NCBI GenBank assembly: GCA_023014335.1
Contig: JAECYW010000020.1
Location: 434,001-498,000 of the forward strand
Direction: 5' to 3'
Source of the DNA: Galerina marginata
Taxonomy: Eukaryota; Basidiomycota; Agaricomycetes; Agaricales; Galerinaceae
Length of the DNA: 64,000 bases
Part shown: in pieces, positions 34,696 to 47,287 of the stretch
Numbering within the stretch: the first letter of the stretch is position 1
Layout: the number at the start of each line of letters is the position of its first letter
Made by a program: the position numbers and the translations under genes
The notes under the pieces: model-generated
Seen by the model: the letters and a program-made list of their open reading frames with translations, nothing else
Databases searched by the model: none
Told to the model about the DNA's origin: nothing

Positions 34696-35527
34696 GGAGA
34701 GTGTGGGCCTAGAAATCGACGCTTAAAGCAGTAATCCATGGGCTCGAGAAAATATAAAGACGTTATGACAAGCAATTGTCCAGCTACGCAGTTGTGGTGT
34801 ACACTTGTATGGGTAAGTATACTGTACTATTTGGACCAGGTGCTCAGGGCATGTTACATGTTACACTAAGAGAGTTTATTTGACCCAGTGTGCAGAGCCT
34901 CAAAACCAGCCAACAACAACATAACTATGAAGGTCCAATTCTGGGCCCTTTAAACGATTTTGAACCCCAAATACTCTACATGTCATATTAGGTCTCGTTA
35001 CAGAATGCAAAATTATCGAGTTCAGCCGCTTCCGTGACGCGTTCCATCAACACTTGGCTGAAATCAGATTTTTCGCCGTGGGGGAGCTAAAAGAACAGAC
35101 AGATGCATTAAAACTATCCGCGATTCGGTAGTCCCGTTCCTCTCGGTCTTGCAGTCAAGGAAAGAAAGACATGCTTCCAACTCATTTCAGAGAAAATTAA
35201 ATTATTCAATTTGCCAGCCGACCGTCGACAGTTGGATTAACCCCGCGATATACATAAGTAGGTTGAGCGACGTGTATCGAATCACGTTGTATCGGCGCCC
35301 CCGGCGGTGAAAAGAGGATGGAACTGATCGCGCGGTAAATGATCATGTGTAAGTAATTCGGACACGACGTACTTATCAAATGTGTCAAATAATAGGACTG
35401 ACTACTGTGCATAGGTAGACCTGCTCAGCAGTAGCTGGCCATCTCTGTTCTCTGTGTTCTGGCCCTCAATCGAACACATTTTTGACTTGAATACGAAAGA
35501 CTTGATTCAGGTCGTAACAGAATCTAA
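34696..35527. other. Intergenic between convergent GH3 and NB-ARC/TPR genes
   Basis: No gene seen. It contains the 3' ends of both convergent transcripts; AATATAAAG at 34750 may serve GH3 polyadenylation. Confidence 0.4.
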
Positions 35528-38500
35528 TTAAATATGCTGAATAGGGACATCATTTACTGGTATTTGAACAGGAGGGTAGAATGGGGTTTTATCAGTGTCT
35601 TGGGATGGCCTGTAAAAACCAATTGGCGCATCAGGGTTCGTCAGCTTCTCTTTGATTCTGGTCATGTTGTCCGTGCAGCTCCCCTCAACCCAGCCGTCAA
35701 TTGTACTGCGATATTTTTCTGCAGAGGCCTCATACGCCTCATACGCATTTTGGTAGTCGCCTCGTAAGAGATACCCATAACCCATGTACTCCAATGCCAG
35801 TGCGACTACATACCAATTCCCAACGTATGTGGCTTTCACGAGGGCAGTTTTGATGCGCTGCCATGCTTCTGCGTGGCTATTAGTACTGAACAGAATCACG
35901 CCGAAGTCCAGGGAGACGACGCCCTGAATATACTCGCTATCACTCATTTCAGCCTGCTTCCAGGCCTCCTGTATATCCTTTAACGCTTCTGAAAGCTGAC
36001 TTTCGCCGTAGTGCAAACGAGCAAGGACTTGGTAGGCAGCAGCGAGGTTGGCCGAGTTCCCTAGCATAGCCCTGCCACGGTTCAGGTAGCTCAAAGCCTC
36101 CTCGCTTCTTTGGGCTTCGTGCAAAACCATCCCGACGAACACCAAACTCCTGCCATGGATATCACCCGAAAGGGAGGCGCACTTCTTTTCGACATCCAAC
36201 GCCAATGAGATTAGTCTGTCGCTATCCTCTAGTACCAACCGGGCAGCATCAGCGAAATCAATTCCACATAGCCCACCAAGTTGTTGCAATTTGGGGTCGG
36301 GAGGAAGTGTGTCGAAAATCTGATAAGCTTTCTGCAGGTGTTCGTAGGAGAGGTGGAATGGGCCAAGCTGGTAGTAGCTTCTGCCCAAACACCATACCGT
36401 TGAAGCTATGTAGCTCGCAATCCCGGAGGCTTCAGCCACTGTTACCGCATAGCTGGCGATTTCAATGTTGGGCTTTGTGTCGCAGCGGTGCCAGTTGAAA
36501 GCAATAAGAGCTTCTAGGACCATAGCCTTGTCGGACGATTGTGCATCCTGCCTCGTTCTTGGACCAAGAAGGATGGACTGGATATTCGTGTCTTCGGCTA
36601 CGAGTGCTTTCGACTTGACGGGGAATGCGGAATCGTCATAGCGGCAAGCGTGGTCCAAAACAAACTGACAGCACGATGAATGTATTTGACGCCGAAGGTC
36701 GTCGTTTATACGGTTATGTTGCATGAATGACTGTACGACCGGCACCACAAATAAGACGGGGGTGTCAGAACCTTGCCGTTTATTTTCGACTAATAATCCC
36801 GCCTTCGATAAAGTGGCAATGGCGGAGGGAATCATGGATTTCTTGAGCATTGGAGCCCACCAATAAAGATTGGCTTTCGTGGTTCCCGCTGGCAGCAAAG
36901 ATAGGGTAGAAAGGAGGAGGGAAGCACTAGGGCTGCCCCTGACGAGATCGCCATCAATGGAAAGCGCAATACTTCGGTTCATACCTTGTTCACGGTTTTC
37001 GGACAGCATGTCAGGACCAGATTCGGACCATGCATCCAGCAAGTCTTTGGCTGTCGACTGACCCTCCTCCCCCAGATTTGCCATTAAAGTCACCGCGAAG
37101 GGCATGTACCCTAACACACTCACTAAACGACTGACATCTGGATCGTCTTTCGAACTCGGGTTGATCTCGTGGAAGATTCGAAGGCAAGCCTCCTCGTCCG
37201 TAGGCTGAATATTCCTTGACTGCCATTTTATTGCGTTGTGGCATGGAGGATGACTTCCGCGCATTGTGACGAGGAAAGCGACGTGTTTTAACTCGGACAA
37301 CTTGCGGAGGATGTCTTCTACCTGTTTTTGGGTTCTATCAGACGCAGTCATCGGTGTCTCGAAGTTGTCAAGAATAATTAAGCGAGGATCGTGCGAGAGG
37401 GTAAGTTCGGAAACAATTTTCTCGAATGTAACTTGTTTATCACCCGGTACCTGCAATTGGGTGTACAAGATTTCAAGGAAGAGGGGTGCCGACGTTGCCC
37501 CAATGCAAGGGACCCAGACGGGAGCTTGCAGAAACCTGTCCTGTATGAGACACGATTCGGCAACGGCGAGAGAAACCGAAGTCTTCCCCATTCCGCCTGG
37601 GCCAAGAATACAGACGCGAGAGGTTTCCTCCTTCACAAGTAGCTGGGCGATGTCATTGACGAGGACATCCCGTCCATAAAAAATCTCTGGCTTGAGAGGT
37701 ATCTGCTGTCTGGCGATCGTCTCTGATGGAATTTGGGTGGCTGATCGTTTGTAGATTTCCTTGAATTCTTCGAAATCATCAGCGAGGTTGTCCACTTTGG
37801 TGTAGACGTGCTTTATATCCCTGGAAATGTCATCGACTTTGTCGGCCAACTTCCCGAGGCGGGTTTGCAATTCCTGAAGGAGCTCGGAGTCACGGAGGTC
37901 ATTTGCGAGCTAGATAAAGGGTAACACGAGCTGCTTGGGCCGCTAAACTACACATAGCAGTAAAACGAACCTTGAACCTTTCCAGGGCGGTGGAAAGTCG
38001 GTTCATGCAGTCATTGATGGTATCTGTGTTAAGCTCCTTGTAAAATGCTATCGCCCATCTGTTTTGCGCCTTGATTTCAGCCAGATCTCCATTGATCGTC
38101 GAGAGAGTGCTGTATTACGCATTGCCTCAAGCAAGTATGTTCCGTAGTCAACAATTTTAAGACTTACCTGAGCAGTCCTGTGATATCCTGTTCAATACCC
38201 TTTGCAGCTTTCACAACCACTTCTTTGCTTCCCTCTTCGTTCTTCGCTGTTACATTGGCAACAATGACAACCATGAGATGGCCGACCCTATTCTGTAGTT
38301 CTTTAACTTTTTCTTCAACAGCTGACGCCTCCTGATAAAAAGTGGCTTCACCCATTATGTGGGGTACTGAACTGACGAAAATAACGAACCTCGCATACTT
38401 CGATGATTTTTAACGCAACTCCAATCGCCTCTTGCAGTAATGGAACCGGTAGAACGCCAGCTGCAGATTGCAATACCGACAGGATCTCCTTCGCACTGGC

Positions 38501-38699
38501 TGTGATGTACTGTGTTTTCGTTGGACTGGTTGCACGGGTATTTTCTGATGCCTCCTAGATATAACGTTGGTCTGATCCGCGAATCTTGAATCAGTCGACT
38601 ACAACTCACCACATTGAATATCGTCCCGAGGATTTCGTTGTTGACGGGTGTGGACTCCTTCGTTTCTGGCCCGATTACCAGACGATGTTCAGGGAGTTC
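35528..38699 (-). CDS. NB-ARC/TPR NLR-type receptor, third paralogue
   Basis: Exons on the minus strand: 38699-38610, 38554-38390, 38331-38168, 38109-37971 and 37909-35528. A further 5' exon ending near 38746 is likely, but I found no ATG in frame, so the true start is unresolved. The helical N-terminal domain (VLQSAAGVLPVPLLQEAIG, VKELQNRVGHLM, CMNRLSTALERFK) leads into NB-ARC with GPGGMGKT, Walker B RLIILDNFETP, TMRGSH and LGYMPFA. TPR-like helices follow (WCLGRSYYQLGPFHLSYE, LEYMGYGYLLRGDYQNAY). It has the same architecture and intron positions as the gene at 26847-30024, in opposite orientation, with GH3 between them. No stop or frameshift was found. Confidence 0.85.
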
Positions 38700-38749
38700 C
38701 TGAACATGGTGTTAAGCGTGTTTCAGGGCATACTCGGTGCTTACCTCCT

Positions 38750-40361
38750 TCGACCTTGACTCTGTAAGTTGCTTCTTAGATCCCCATCGAGTGGGCAGGG
38801 GACACCAGGAGAAACATCCTGCAGACATAATTCGCAGTAAAAAAGAGATAAACCCGACCTCCACTACTGAGGCGTTGAGAATGCCCTGCCAACACGTCCG
38901 GCACGTTACAGTAGGACGAACGAAGGCACGATTTCATATAAAGTGGCAACGTGGGGGCACCCAAATAGACTTGCCGTAAATGTCACTCTCTCGTGGATTG
39001 GTCAGGCAGCAGCCGTGAAATTTAGCAACTAAATCGAGCTACAATTTCTTCCCAGAAATTTATCAGACAAGATAATTATGATAAGCTTACTTAGATCATC
39101 CATGGGCCATCATTTACTCCCCTTCAGCTCTAATCCAATCCAGTGCACGACCAGCTTTGCGATGGGAGCTTCCGGGAAGCGGTCAGAGCGGACAAGAGGT
39201 TCTTGAATCTTCAGCTCTTCCTAGGTAAAAAGTTCTCTTCATTTCGCTGACCTTGACAGTGGCCGGTCACCGGTCACCTTCTGTCAAGTCCTGTTCCGCA
39301 GTTGAACAATACTCAAGACTCGGAGTCACTCACTATAATTGCTATAAAAGAGAGTAAAGATAGCGGAACGCTGAGAAAATTCACCTGACAGTCCGACGGA
39401 CAAGCTTTTCGGCGGGGTCCGGTACATATTGAATCCCCGACGCCTTGCAATGGGGAAATGCCACCTGCCTGGTCCTGCCATCTCGTTTCACCAGATGGTG
39501 AAGGTTGAACACAACAATGGGAACGAAATTCATTCCAAACACTTGATACTCACCCAAGAATACCTTCTATGTCTATTTCTATTCCCCCGAAAATGAATCG
39601 CTAGACTCGGCGAAGACTCAAGTACTCAGTACTCAGGCCCAACTCAGGCCTCAGGTTCGACCTTGGGCTCAAATTTTCAGATCTCAGCTCAATGATGACT
39701 ATTGGAGGACCGTACTTGAATAGCCTGTCCTAACTCCACTTCCTTTTCACTGCTCACAAGCGCTCACATTTGAAGAGCCCTTTCCAGATGAAACCTTGAT
39801 GGCAAAACTTTTGCTCGTCTATGATACGTATCTCTTCAACGCTCTCCATGATTTCTTACTCTAAATCGGATCTCACAACCTTGGCGGCCCTATAATTTCT
39901 TTCAAGTGCTGATGACATTGCACGGGCTCGTGTTATTTTCCCCTCGTCTTCGGCATCAATCTTGATTCGGTTTCAGAGACACCATAACGATTGTACTAAT
40001 GCATCCTTATTTCTCCAATTCGCGCATGGCAGTGGACACTTATTATGCCTGGAGAAACATCCCCCAACATGCACAAGAACCGACCACTTTCAGCCAAGTC
40101 GCAGCCATTTGCGATTTCGATGGGAGGAAGTTGGCTCGTGTGTGGTACCTTCCAGGGTAACTACGCTTTGTACTCCAAGTTTAAATCGCTCGCTTCTGCT
40201 TGATATATCGCGGACCGCTCGGACCGTTCCCGTCACCGCGTCAAGTTTCGTTCACTTGACCTTGGAGGTATCCGAGCACCATTTACTTCTCGCACCTTGT
40301 ACCGGGCCGCCGACGAGAGCGTTGGGCTGCGTGCTGAGGGTATAAACCCTAGTCGAGCTCG
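38750..40361. other. Intergenic, divergent promoters of NB-ARC/TPR gene 3 and GH28
   Basis: No coding signal beyond a possible first exon of the minus-strand receptor near 38746-38830. The 127-codon frame at 39962-40345 shows no family and ends in the GH28 promoter, so I do not call it. Confidence 0.4.
40341..40347 (+). promoter_or_regulatory. TATA box of the GH28 gene
   Basis: TATAAAC lies only 14 bases from the first ATG (40362). Transcription starting about 30 bases downstream would begin near 40371 and skip that ATG, which favours the second in-frame ATG at 40380. Confidence 0.5.
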
Positions 40362-42411
40362 ATGATTTCCCTGAGAAACATGATTTCCGCCATCTCTGTT
40401 TTGATGCTTTCCGGTGCCGCCATACTCGTTAATGCAGCTTGTTCTGCAACTATTAACTCATTAGCAGGTAAGATGGTCCATATTGCGTTTATCCAGTACT
40501 CTGACCTATAATTTGTAGACGTAACCAACGCTGTAAAATGTACCAACATAACTCTCAACGGTTTCACGGTACCCGCTGGCCAGGCTTTCACTCTGTCCCT
40601 GGCTACTGGCACAACCGTCACTATGAGTGAGTTTGAACAGTGCAAAATCAAGTAAAAGCATGTCTTTAAGATTGTAGATGGCGATATTTTATTCGGAAAT
40701 AAAAGCTGGGCAGGACCGCTTCTCACTATCAGGTTTGTAAATCCTGAAATTATCGAACGAAAATATTGCTGAAGTTTTTCGCAGCGGAAAATCGATCACT
40801 TGTCAGTCAATCAGTTAATTACTGTCACATTTTTTACGAAGCCGTTTCTCAGTCAACGGAAATGGTCACAAGTTAGACGGTGGAGGGCCTTTCTACTGGG
40901 TACGCACTACCAATAAATCAAGATAATAACCCATCAATTGAGTATATACTCCCGTAGGATGGTCAGGGTGGCAACGGCGGCGTGCAAAAACCATCGCCGA
41001 TGATACAGTTTGTCCATGATAATGATTTGGTTCACAGATTGTTGAATGTTTCTTAGGATAAATATGTCGGGTACCTACCAGGTATAGGTCCCAAATACCT
41101 TGGTATTTGACCTGACATCTCACTTTGATCATTTTAGAACGTCAAAGTGGTCAACTCTCCAGTGAAAGCCTACTGGGTTTCCAATCCAGCATCATTAATG
41201 ATGAGTGGCCTGACAATTGATAATTGTAAGTTAGTTCGCTTCTGACATTCAAGTTTTTGACGATACACGGTTTAAAGCCCAAGGAGACCTTCCAAATAGT
41301 AAAAGCGGAGGACTTGCGGCAGGTGCTTAGTTCCTTATTCTCAGCCCACATTTGTCCTAAAAATCCAAAAGGGCACAATACTGACGGATTTGACATCCGT
41401 GGCGCGACTGGCCTCACGATTCAGAACAGGTATGCGTAAGAAAAAATTATTGATCATTTGCAAGCTCTTACCCCGTTTTATAGTAATATCCACAACCAGG
41501 TCGGTGCTCTCGAACTCGGGAATCGATAGATCTCATCGCTTTCCAAGGACGATTGCATTGCAGTCAACATAGGTTCCAACATCGTTTTCAAAGGAAATAC
41601 TTGCACAGGCGGGCATGGAATTTCTATCGTAAGGCCTTTTCCTGTAGCTTACAGAGTCGATTTTAACCGGGACTTCTACTGTAGGGATCCATTGACTCAG
41701 ACGACACAGTGACTGGGGTTGTTATCTCCGGAAACACAATCATCAACAAGTGAAGGCTACATTTTCCTTTAAATTTGTTTCATTAAATTGATCTTTATAG
41801 TGACCAAGCTCTCCGTATAAAAACGAAGTCTGCGAGTACAGGAAGTACTGTTAGCAATATCACATATTCCGTACGACATTTTTTAAAGTTGTTAACGTCT
41901 AAATCTTGACACATTTGTAGGGAAATACCGCTACCGGGATACGAAAATTTGGAGTCCTCATTGACGAGGTATGGGTTCATAGCGTTCATTATGGAAATAA
42001 AGCCTCATATTTTAGAGCTACCCTGACACGCTCGGGACTCCAGGGACAGGTGTTATTATTTCGGTGAGGATTGGCATCCAAAATCCATCACTTGATTTTG
42101 ACCAATGATCGTATCGAAGGGCGTAAATTTTGTATCGCCAGCAACTTCAATTAGCGTCACCAGCGGGGCGCAAAGGGTTGCTGTAAACTGCGGAAAGGGA
42201 GCTTGTACAGGCGGGTCTTCAGGATTACCGGTGTTTTCGCTGAAAAATACTGAATTTTACCCGCTTAGGAACTTGGAATTGGTCGAACCTTCAGGTGTCG
42301 GGGGGTGTTGCAGGTGTGTTCAGCCTTTAATTTTTTAATTGCGAAACCCACTCACTCTTTGCTGTGGCAGGCAAAATCACGAACGCCGTAATCTCAGGCT
42401 ACAGCGAGTAA
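40362..42411 (+). CDS. Secreted GH28 endo-polygalacturonase
   Basis: Hydrolyses alpha-1,4-galacturonan (pectin backbone) outside the cell. Two starts are possible, 40362 ([13 protein letters not shown]) or 40380 ([10 protein letters not shown]); either gives a signal peptide ending near ILVNA. The family motifs are all present across many small exons: [16 protein letters not shown] (about 41381-41407), DDCIAVN (about 41548), GGHGISI (about 41608), IRIKT-type RIKTK (about 41818) and the C-terminal [15 protein letters not shown] pattern. These supply the catalytic Asp residues, His and the Arg/Lys pair. The gene ends at TAA 42409-42411. The intron before GTWNW starts with GC (ACAG/GCGGGT), so a GC-AG intron is needed for the usual end. 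At least a dozen introns; no lesion seen. Confidence 0.9.
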
Positions 42412-42922
42412 TTGATTACAAGTGCAGTACTTTAATCTCGACGTGTATAAGGGTTCCTTGTGCAGTTCCTGGTGTCGCTATTTGGGCGAGTTCAGGCAAT
42501 CGTATCGACCGTTTCGACTTCTCGTGATCTTCCTCTCAGTCTTTTCAGAACCCAGCTTGCAGGTGCGTCTCATCGCAAGACCTGCCTTCTTACCCCACGA
42601 ATGGCCAGTAGCCTTGAAACCTCACAGGCAAGTTTAACAGCTTGCATTGTTTCCGATACGCCTGAGCCAACGATCTAGCCGAAGGCTCATTGAACAGCAC
42701 CAGACGATCTCGAGACTTGGTTGAACTGGGTTTCCATTGTCCTTAGCCACCTCTCACGAGAAGGGAGGAGGACTCCGCCACCTTTACGATTGTTCTCTAC
42801 GGCACAGACGTCATCGGAACGAGTCTACGAAGTCGAGAGATGTTGAGTGTTCAACAATCAACCAATTTTATTTTCTTAATCTATACAAACAAAGTACTCG
42901 GTTCGACTGAGGGCTCTGACAC
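42412..42922. other. Intergenic between convergent GH28 and SDR genes
   Basis: No gene recognised. Open frames here (42422-42678) overlap the former intron phase of GH28 and show no family. Confidence 0.4.
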
Positions 42923-44161
42923 TCAGTCTTTGAAGTCGGTGCTAAAGGATACTGCCTTCCACTCTTCCAGTCGACGCAAGGTGCTTGTGGATGCATCTTT
43001 AGCCACACCGTAACTGTCTGAACCAAGTGCAAGCCCAGTCGGAAATGGCTTCCCGGCACATAACCCCTCCCCTCTGACTAGGTCAACCATAACTTCGACG
43101 CCTTTGAGGGGATTTCCAAGTTGTTTTCCGTTGACCGCTGGTTGGAGTTGTTAACTAAGTTCGGCATGGGCAACGAAGCAGAAGGAAATACCTTGAAGGT
43201 TCGCCTCCACGCGTTCGGATATCTCTTTGTAGTCTGCAATCCTGGAGACCTGCGGCGCACGTTGGTCCGACTGAAGGAAAGCAGTTCTGAAGTATCCTGG
43301 ATCGATGCAGACACTTCTCAAACCAAGCGGAGAGATTTCATCGTGGAGAGTTTCGGAAATACCTGCAAACCTTGCAGATATAACGCCACTTGAATATTCA
43401 TGAAGTTATTCTACTCACCACGAAGAGCAAATTTGGTAGAGGCATAGAGCCCGGCGTAGGGTACAGAGCTGGATGGAGGGATTAGATTGTGTCCAGTCGG
43501 TGAAATTTGGTAATGTACTGACTGCCAACCACCAAGTGACCCTATGAAGATGACGGTCCCGGTTCTTTTCTCTCTCATGTAGGGTAGGAACGCCCGAGTG
43601 ACATTCAGCGCTCCAAAGACGTTTGTGCTAGTAAGTTATTAACATTGAATTAAGCGCGCATAAAGAGCTAAATGAACGCGTACTTGAATTGCTCAAATGT
43701 TTCGTTCGGTCTGCCTGGACGGTTCAGGAAAATGATTTTCGTTGTTAACGCGTCACTCACGTATTTTCTTCAATAGCTCCGACGACCATGTAACCTATAA
43801 GGGTGTAAATAAAACGAGCCATTCCCGCCTCCGCATAACACACCAGCATTGTTCACAAGCACGTCGATTCTTCCATGTAAAGCAACTGCCTTTTTTGCGA
43901 CTTCCTCGAGTGTTTCCAGAGAAGAAGTGACGTCCAGCTCGAGTATATCTGCGCCTTTGGCTTTCAAGTCCTCAAGTTTGGCGACCGATCTTGCGCGGCC
44001 GGTTGCGATGACCTTTTCACCGCGTTTCAACGCTTCAAGGGCAAGGTCGCGTCCAAGTCCGGACCTAATTACCAAAAATAGGAACGTTGCGTTTGTTAGT
44101 AATTCGAGAAATTCAGAACTTACGTTGTCCCAGTGATGAGCCATACGAGTTGGGGTGCCAT
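42923..44161 (-). CDS. Short-chain dehydrogenase/reductase (SDR)
   Basis: NAD(P)-dependent oxidoreductase; the substrate cannot be inferred. The start is at 44161 (MAPQLVWLITGTT). The Rossmann nucleotide-binding motif TGTTSGLG spans the first intron, followed by VIATGRA (a basic residue after beta-2 suggests NADP), the LDVTSS motif, NNAG (split by an intron) and the catalytic YASTK with a preceding Ser in FIGSLGG. The C-terminal part runs through DPGYFRT and ends with FSTDFKD before TGA (42923-42925). The gene has about six exons with introns near 50 bp. It resembles the group that includes 1-acyl-DHAP-reductase-like and ketoreductase-like SDRs of fungi. No defect seen. Confidence 0.88.
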
Positions 44162-44217
44162 ATAGTATCAAAAAGTAGAGACAGTGAAGTTCTGAAGAAA
44201 TGTCTCATACAGCCAGG

Positions 44218-44225
44218 TATTTATG
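44218..44225 (-). promoter_or_regulatory. Possible TATA box of the SDR gene
   Basis: ATAAATAC on the minus strand, about 57 bases upstream of the ATG at 44161. A second candidate, TATAAAA on the plus strand at 44231, is in the wrong orientation for this gene. Confidence 0.35.
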
Positions 44226-46126
44226 AGACGTATAAAACGTTCCCCTCGTCTTATCTTATCAAATGAGGTACGCTTGTCGATCTATCAGACCACAAAAGGA
44301 AACCATCCATTACACGGTCGAGACCTTCTTCCTGTCAAACTACTAACCCCGCCTTCTGCGCGGGGCCAAACGGTGACATTGGGAAAGCTCAAGATCAATC
44401 CCGCTGAGGGTCCACGCGGTAAATCTATCTTTACGTCTGACTTTTTCCTTGCTGAGAAAACTGTTTTACTGCGTCCAAGCGGCCGTTCGACTGTCGATAT
44501 TTTCTGTAGGTAAGTCATCGATTAATCCGAGGATCATAGTCTTGATTGTGATCCCCGCCTTTACTCGTTCTTGGATTGAATCAGAAACCACTTGTTTTTG
44601 GAGAGATTTTAGCGGATGTCAGAAGCTTGATCCAGAACGTGGCTTAGAGTGTCAGAGGTGGAAATTTTTCAATGAGAGAACCCAGGTATTTCTCCTGTTG
44701 AGAGACTCAATCAACTCTGGAATTATATCTGGATTCGATACCAGACAGCGCTACTTCAGCGTTGATTGCATCTGGAAATTCAAAGATCTTCATTGACAGT
44801 TCCCCCTTACGGATCCCCAAATGCCAGTGACAGACACAGTGATCAGGAAAAACCGAGTCATTTTACAAGCAGCTATTTTAATGAGCAGATAATCTCGTCC
44901 CCAATGATTCAAAAGACGTGATGGAAGAATCGCGGACACGGAGACTATGAACTTCCGAAGCTCAAAAGGAATACAAGAATCCTCAATACCCGTTGAACTG
45001 ATTCTCAATCCTTATTTGTACGATTTTCTTGGGAACCAAAAAATTCTAACATCTGTTCCGTGTTTTTATTTTAAACTGGGCGAGACTAACTTATTAACCA
45101 TTGGACGTGAGACTAGATTAAATAAAGCAATTGACTCTTCCGTAGACGGTGAGTGCATACCTAAGTGGTACCTTGGCTCCATGGAGGACTCTACAGTTTA
45201 ATCGCGTTTAAGACGCGATGGTGACGTTGCACTACTTAATACAGCTAATTGTCTGAGAGAAAGGGAAAGGATCCTCCGGCAGCGAATTCGTAAGCCCAAT
45301 GGCCGTCCTAACGGTCAACATTTTTTTTCGGCAAATCTCCGTGGGGATCGCTTGAGAAAACCAGTATTCTGGACCTGAAGAACGGACATACTTAGGACAT
45401 TGGAAAGATACGATGGAGTAGTTTTAGTTTTCGGTGCCTTCAATAATCTGAATCAGACCATCGCTTTAGTAACAAATCCATTTCAAAGCGGAATGTTAAA
45501 AGGGCTGGATTTCTACGAGTAGTGGCATCACTAACATATCCCTGCGATCGTGTGTGGAGAGGTCGCATTTAGACGATGAGCTACCCACACTAAAAACGTC
45601 ACATCCCCAGTAATGGTCTAAGTGTTTACCCTTTATTAAATACGACCTTAGGTCAGAGACCATAGTGATATACAACTTTGCTAGTCTACAGATATCTAGG
45701 TTCAATGCGACGAAATTGTTGCACTGCCGGTGGGAGACGGCGTCTGCCAGTGATTGATGCTGAGACTGGTGCTTCGTTTGAAACATCACGCCGTGATACC
45801 CAAGCCAATAAGTTTCACTGCAAAACATCTGGAGCCTTCTCAAAGGTGTGATTTGATCCAAGTTTGAGCTGATAGGAACCTTTCAGAAACGGAAACGGAC
45901 AAGAAACGGATAGGTTTTTTGAGCAAGGGACAGGAGCCCGGACCGAGATATCCGAAATCACTTGAGCCATCAACGAAACTTGTTATCTGGTTTGTCCTTC
46001 CCAACATCGCTCTACCACTCCCTCTGCCAGGATTCAGGCAACTCTCGATATTTAACTAAAATTCTACGACGATTCCTGACTCAAATCTCTATTCAGCCAA
46101 GGTTTAGCGGTTTTTACCTTCAACAA
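44226..46126. other. Intergenic between SDR and HAD genes
   Basis: About 1.9 kb. A 121-codon frame at 45496-45861 (minus) has no recognisable family, no flanking splice pattern and no paralogue here. I see no repeat or RNA gene. Confidence 0.4.
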
Positions 46127-47287
46127 ATGTCAAATCCTCTTTTTGGCAAGCGACCTCACATCGCGGCACTCCTCATCGATATTTCGGGCACACTCCATGT
46201 CGGAAGGAACCCAACGCCTGGCGCAGTCAAAGCTTTTCACAGACTCGGCGAATTATCAATCCCATTCAGGCTCTGTAGTAACACAAGCAAAGAATCTTCT
46301 GCATCACTCATCAAACGTCTGGGTAGCATGGGTTTCAACATTTTGGAAACATCAGGAAGCACCCGCAGTACCTCTGATGCTGGCGACAAGGCTGGGTCGC
46401 AGCGTTTAGTTTGGACAAGTATCGGTGCTGTTTCACAGGTTATCATGGACATGGGCCTGAAAGAGTGAGCAAATACGTTGTATTTTAGGCGATGACTTTA
46501 ATAAGTTCTGATCATCCCGTGATATCGGGATATCCAGACCCTTCCTTCTGTTGTCTGACTCTGCTCGCCAAGAGGTGATCGAAATGTTACAGAGTCCTAA
46601 GGCTGCAAGAGACACGGACTCGAGTGGTCCTCGATATGATTCCGTCGTTATCGGCCTTGCTCCTGGTTCTTTCGATTACTCTCATCTCAATGCAGCCTTT
46701 AGACTCTTAAAGGGTGAAAACATGCCTGTCCTAGAGGCAGGGTCGGCTAAAGGAATACCATTAATCGCAACGCACAAAGCAAGATATATGCAAACTGAAG
46801 ACGGCCTATCCCTTGGTCCGGGACCCTTTGTCGCTGCATTAGAGCATGCTTCTGGAGTAACGGCGCATATCGTCGGGAAGCCCACAAAGGACTTCTTTCA
46901 AATGGTAATAAACGATTTTGGAGGCCAAATCCCCAAATCGAATATAAATGGTAGTGGTAGGATCGCTGTGATTGGCGATGACGTTGAATCCGACCTTGGA
47001 GGTGGTGCCCTTGAGCTTGGCTTATGGCGAGTACTTGGTGAGTTATTTTCCGTTACAACTTTTTCCATTGTGGGCTCCCTATTTCGCCCTATTGCGAGTA
47101 TTGACGGAGTTCGCGCCGAGTTTATTGATCTATTGTCATGTTATCGTCACTTTCAGTAAAAACCGGTAAATATCGTACCGGGGATGAAAAAAGGCCTGGC
47201 TTGGTTCCACCTGACGAAGTTTTCGAGTCGTTCGCCGGCTTTGTCGACAGCCTTTCGTTGAGCCAGAAGAATAGGAAGAAGGACTGA
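46127..47287 (+). CDS. HAD-superfamily phosphatase, HDHD2-like
   Basis: Exons 46127-46464, 46538-47037 and 47157-47287 sum to 969 nt (322 aa). The start at 46127 (MSNPLFGKRPH) precedes the core directly. HAD motif I is LIDISGTLHVG, with the nucleophile Asp and the Ser/Asn-Gly-Thr variant typical of HDHD2/LHPP rather than DxDGT. Motif II is CSNTSKESS. The cap domain includes VVIGLAPGSFDYSHLNAAF and ATHKARYM. LGPGPFVAALEHASG and VGKPTKDFF (motif III Lys) follow, then motif IV VIGDDVESDLGGG and VKTGKYRTGDE. It is longer than animal HDHD2 (about 260 aa), mostly through an insert of about 25 residues after motif II (near 46340-46400), which could hide a short unspliced intron. Likely a cytosolic phosphatase acting on a phospho-metabolite or phospho-amino acid. 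Confidence 0.9.

Noticed and set aside
45496..45861. 121-codon minus-strand frame between SDR and HAD genes
   Set aside because: No recognisable domain, splice sites or paralogue; length is within chance for 64 kb.
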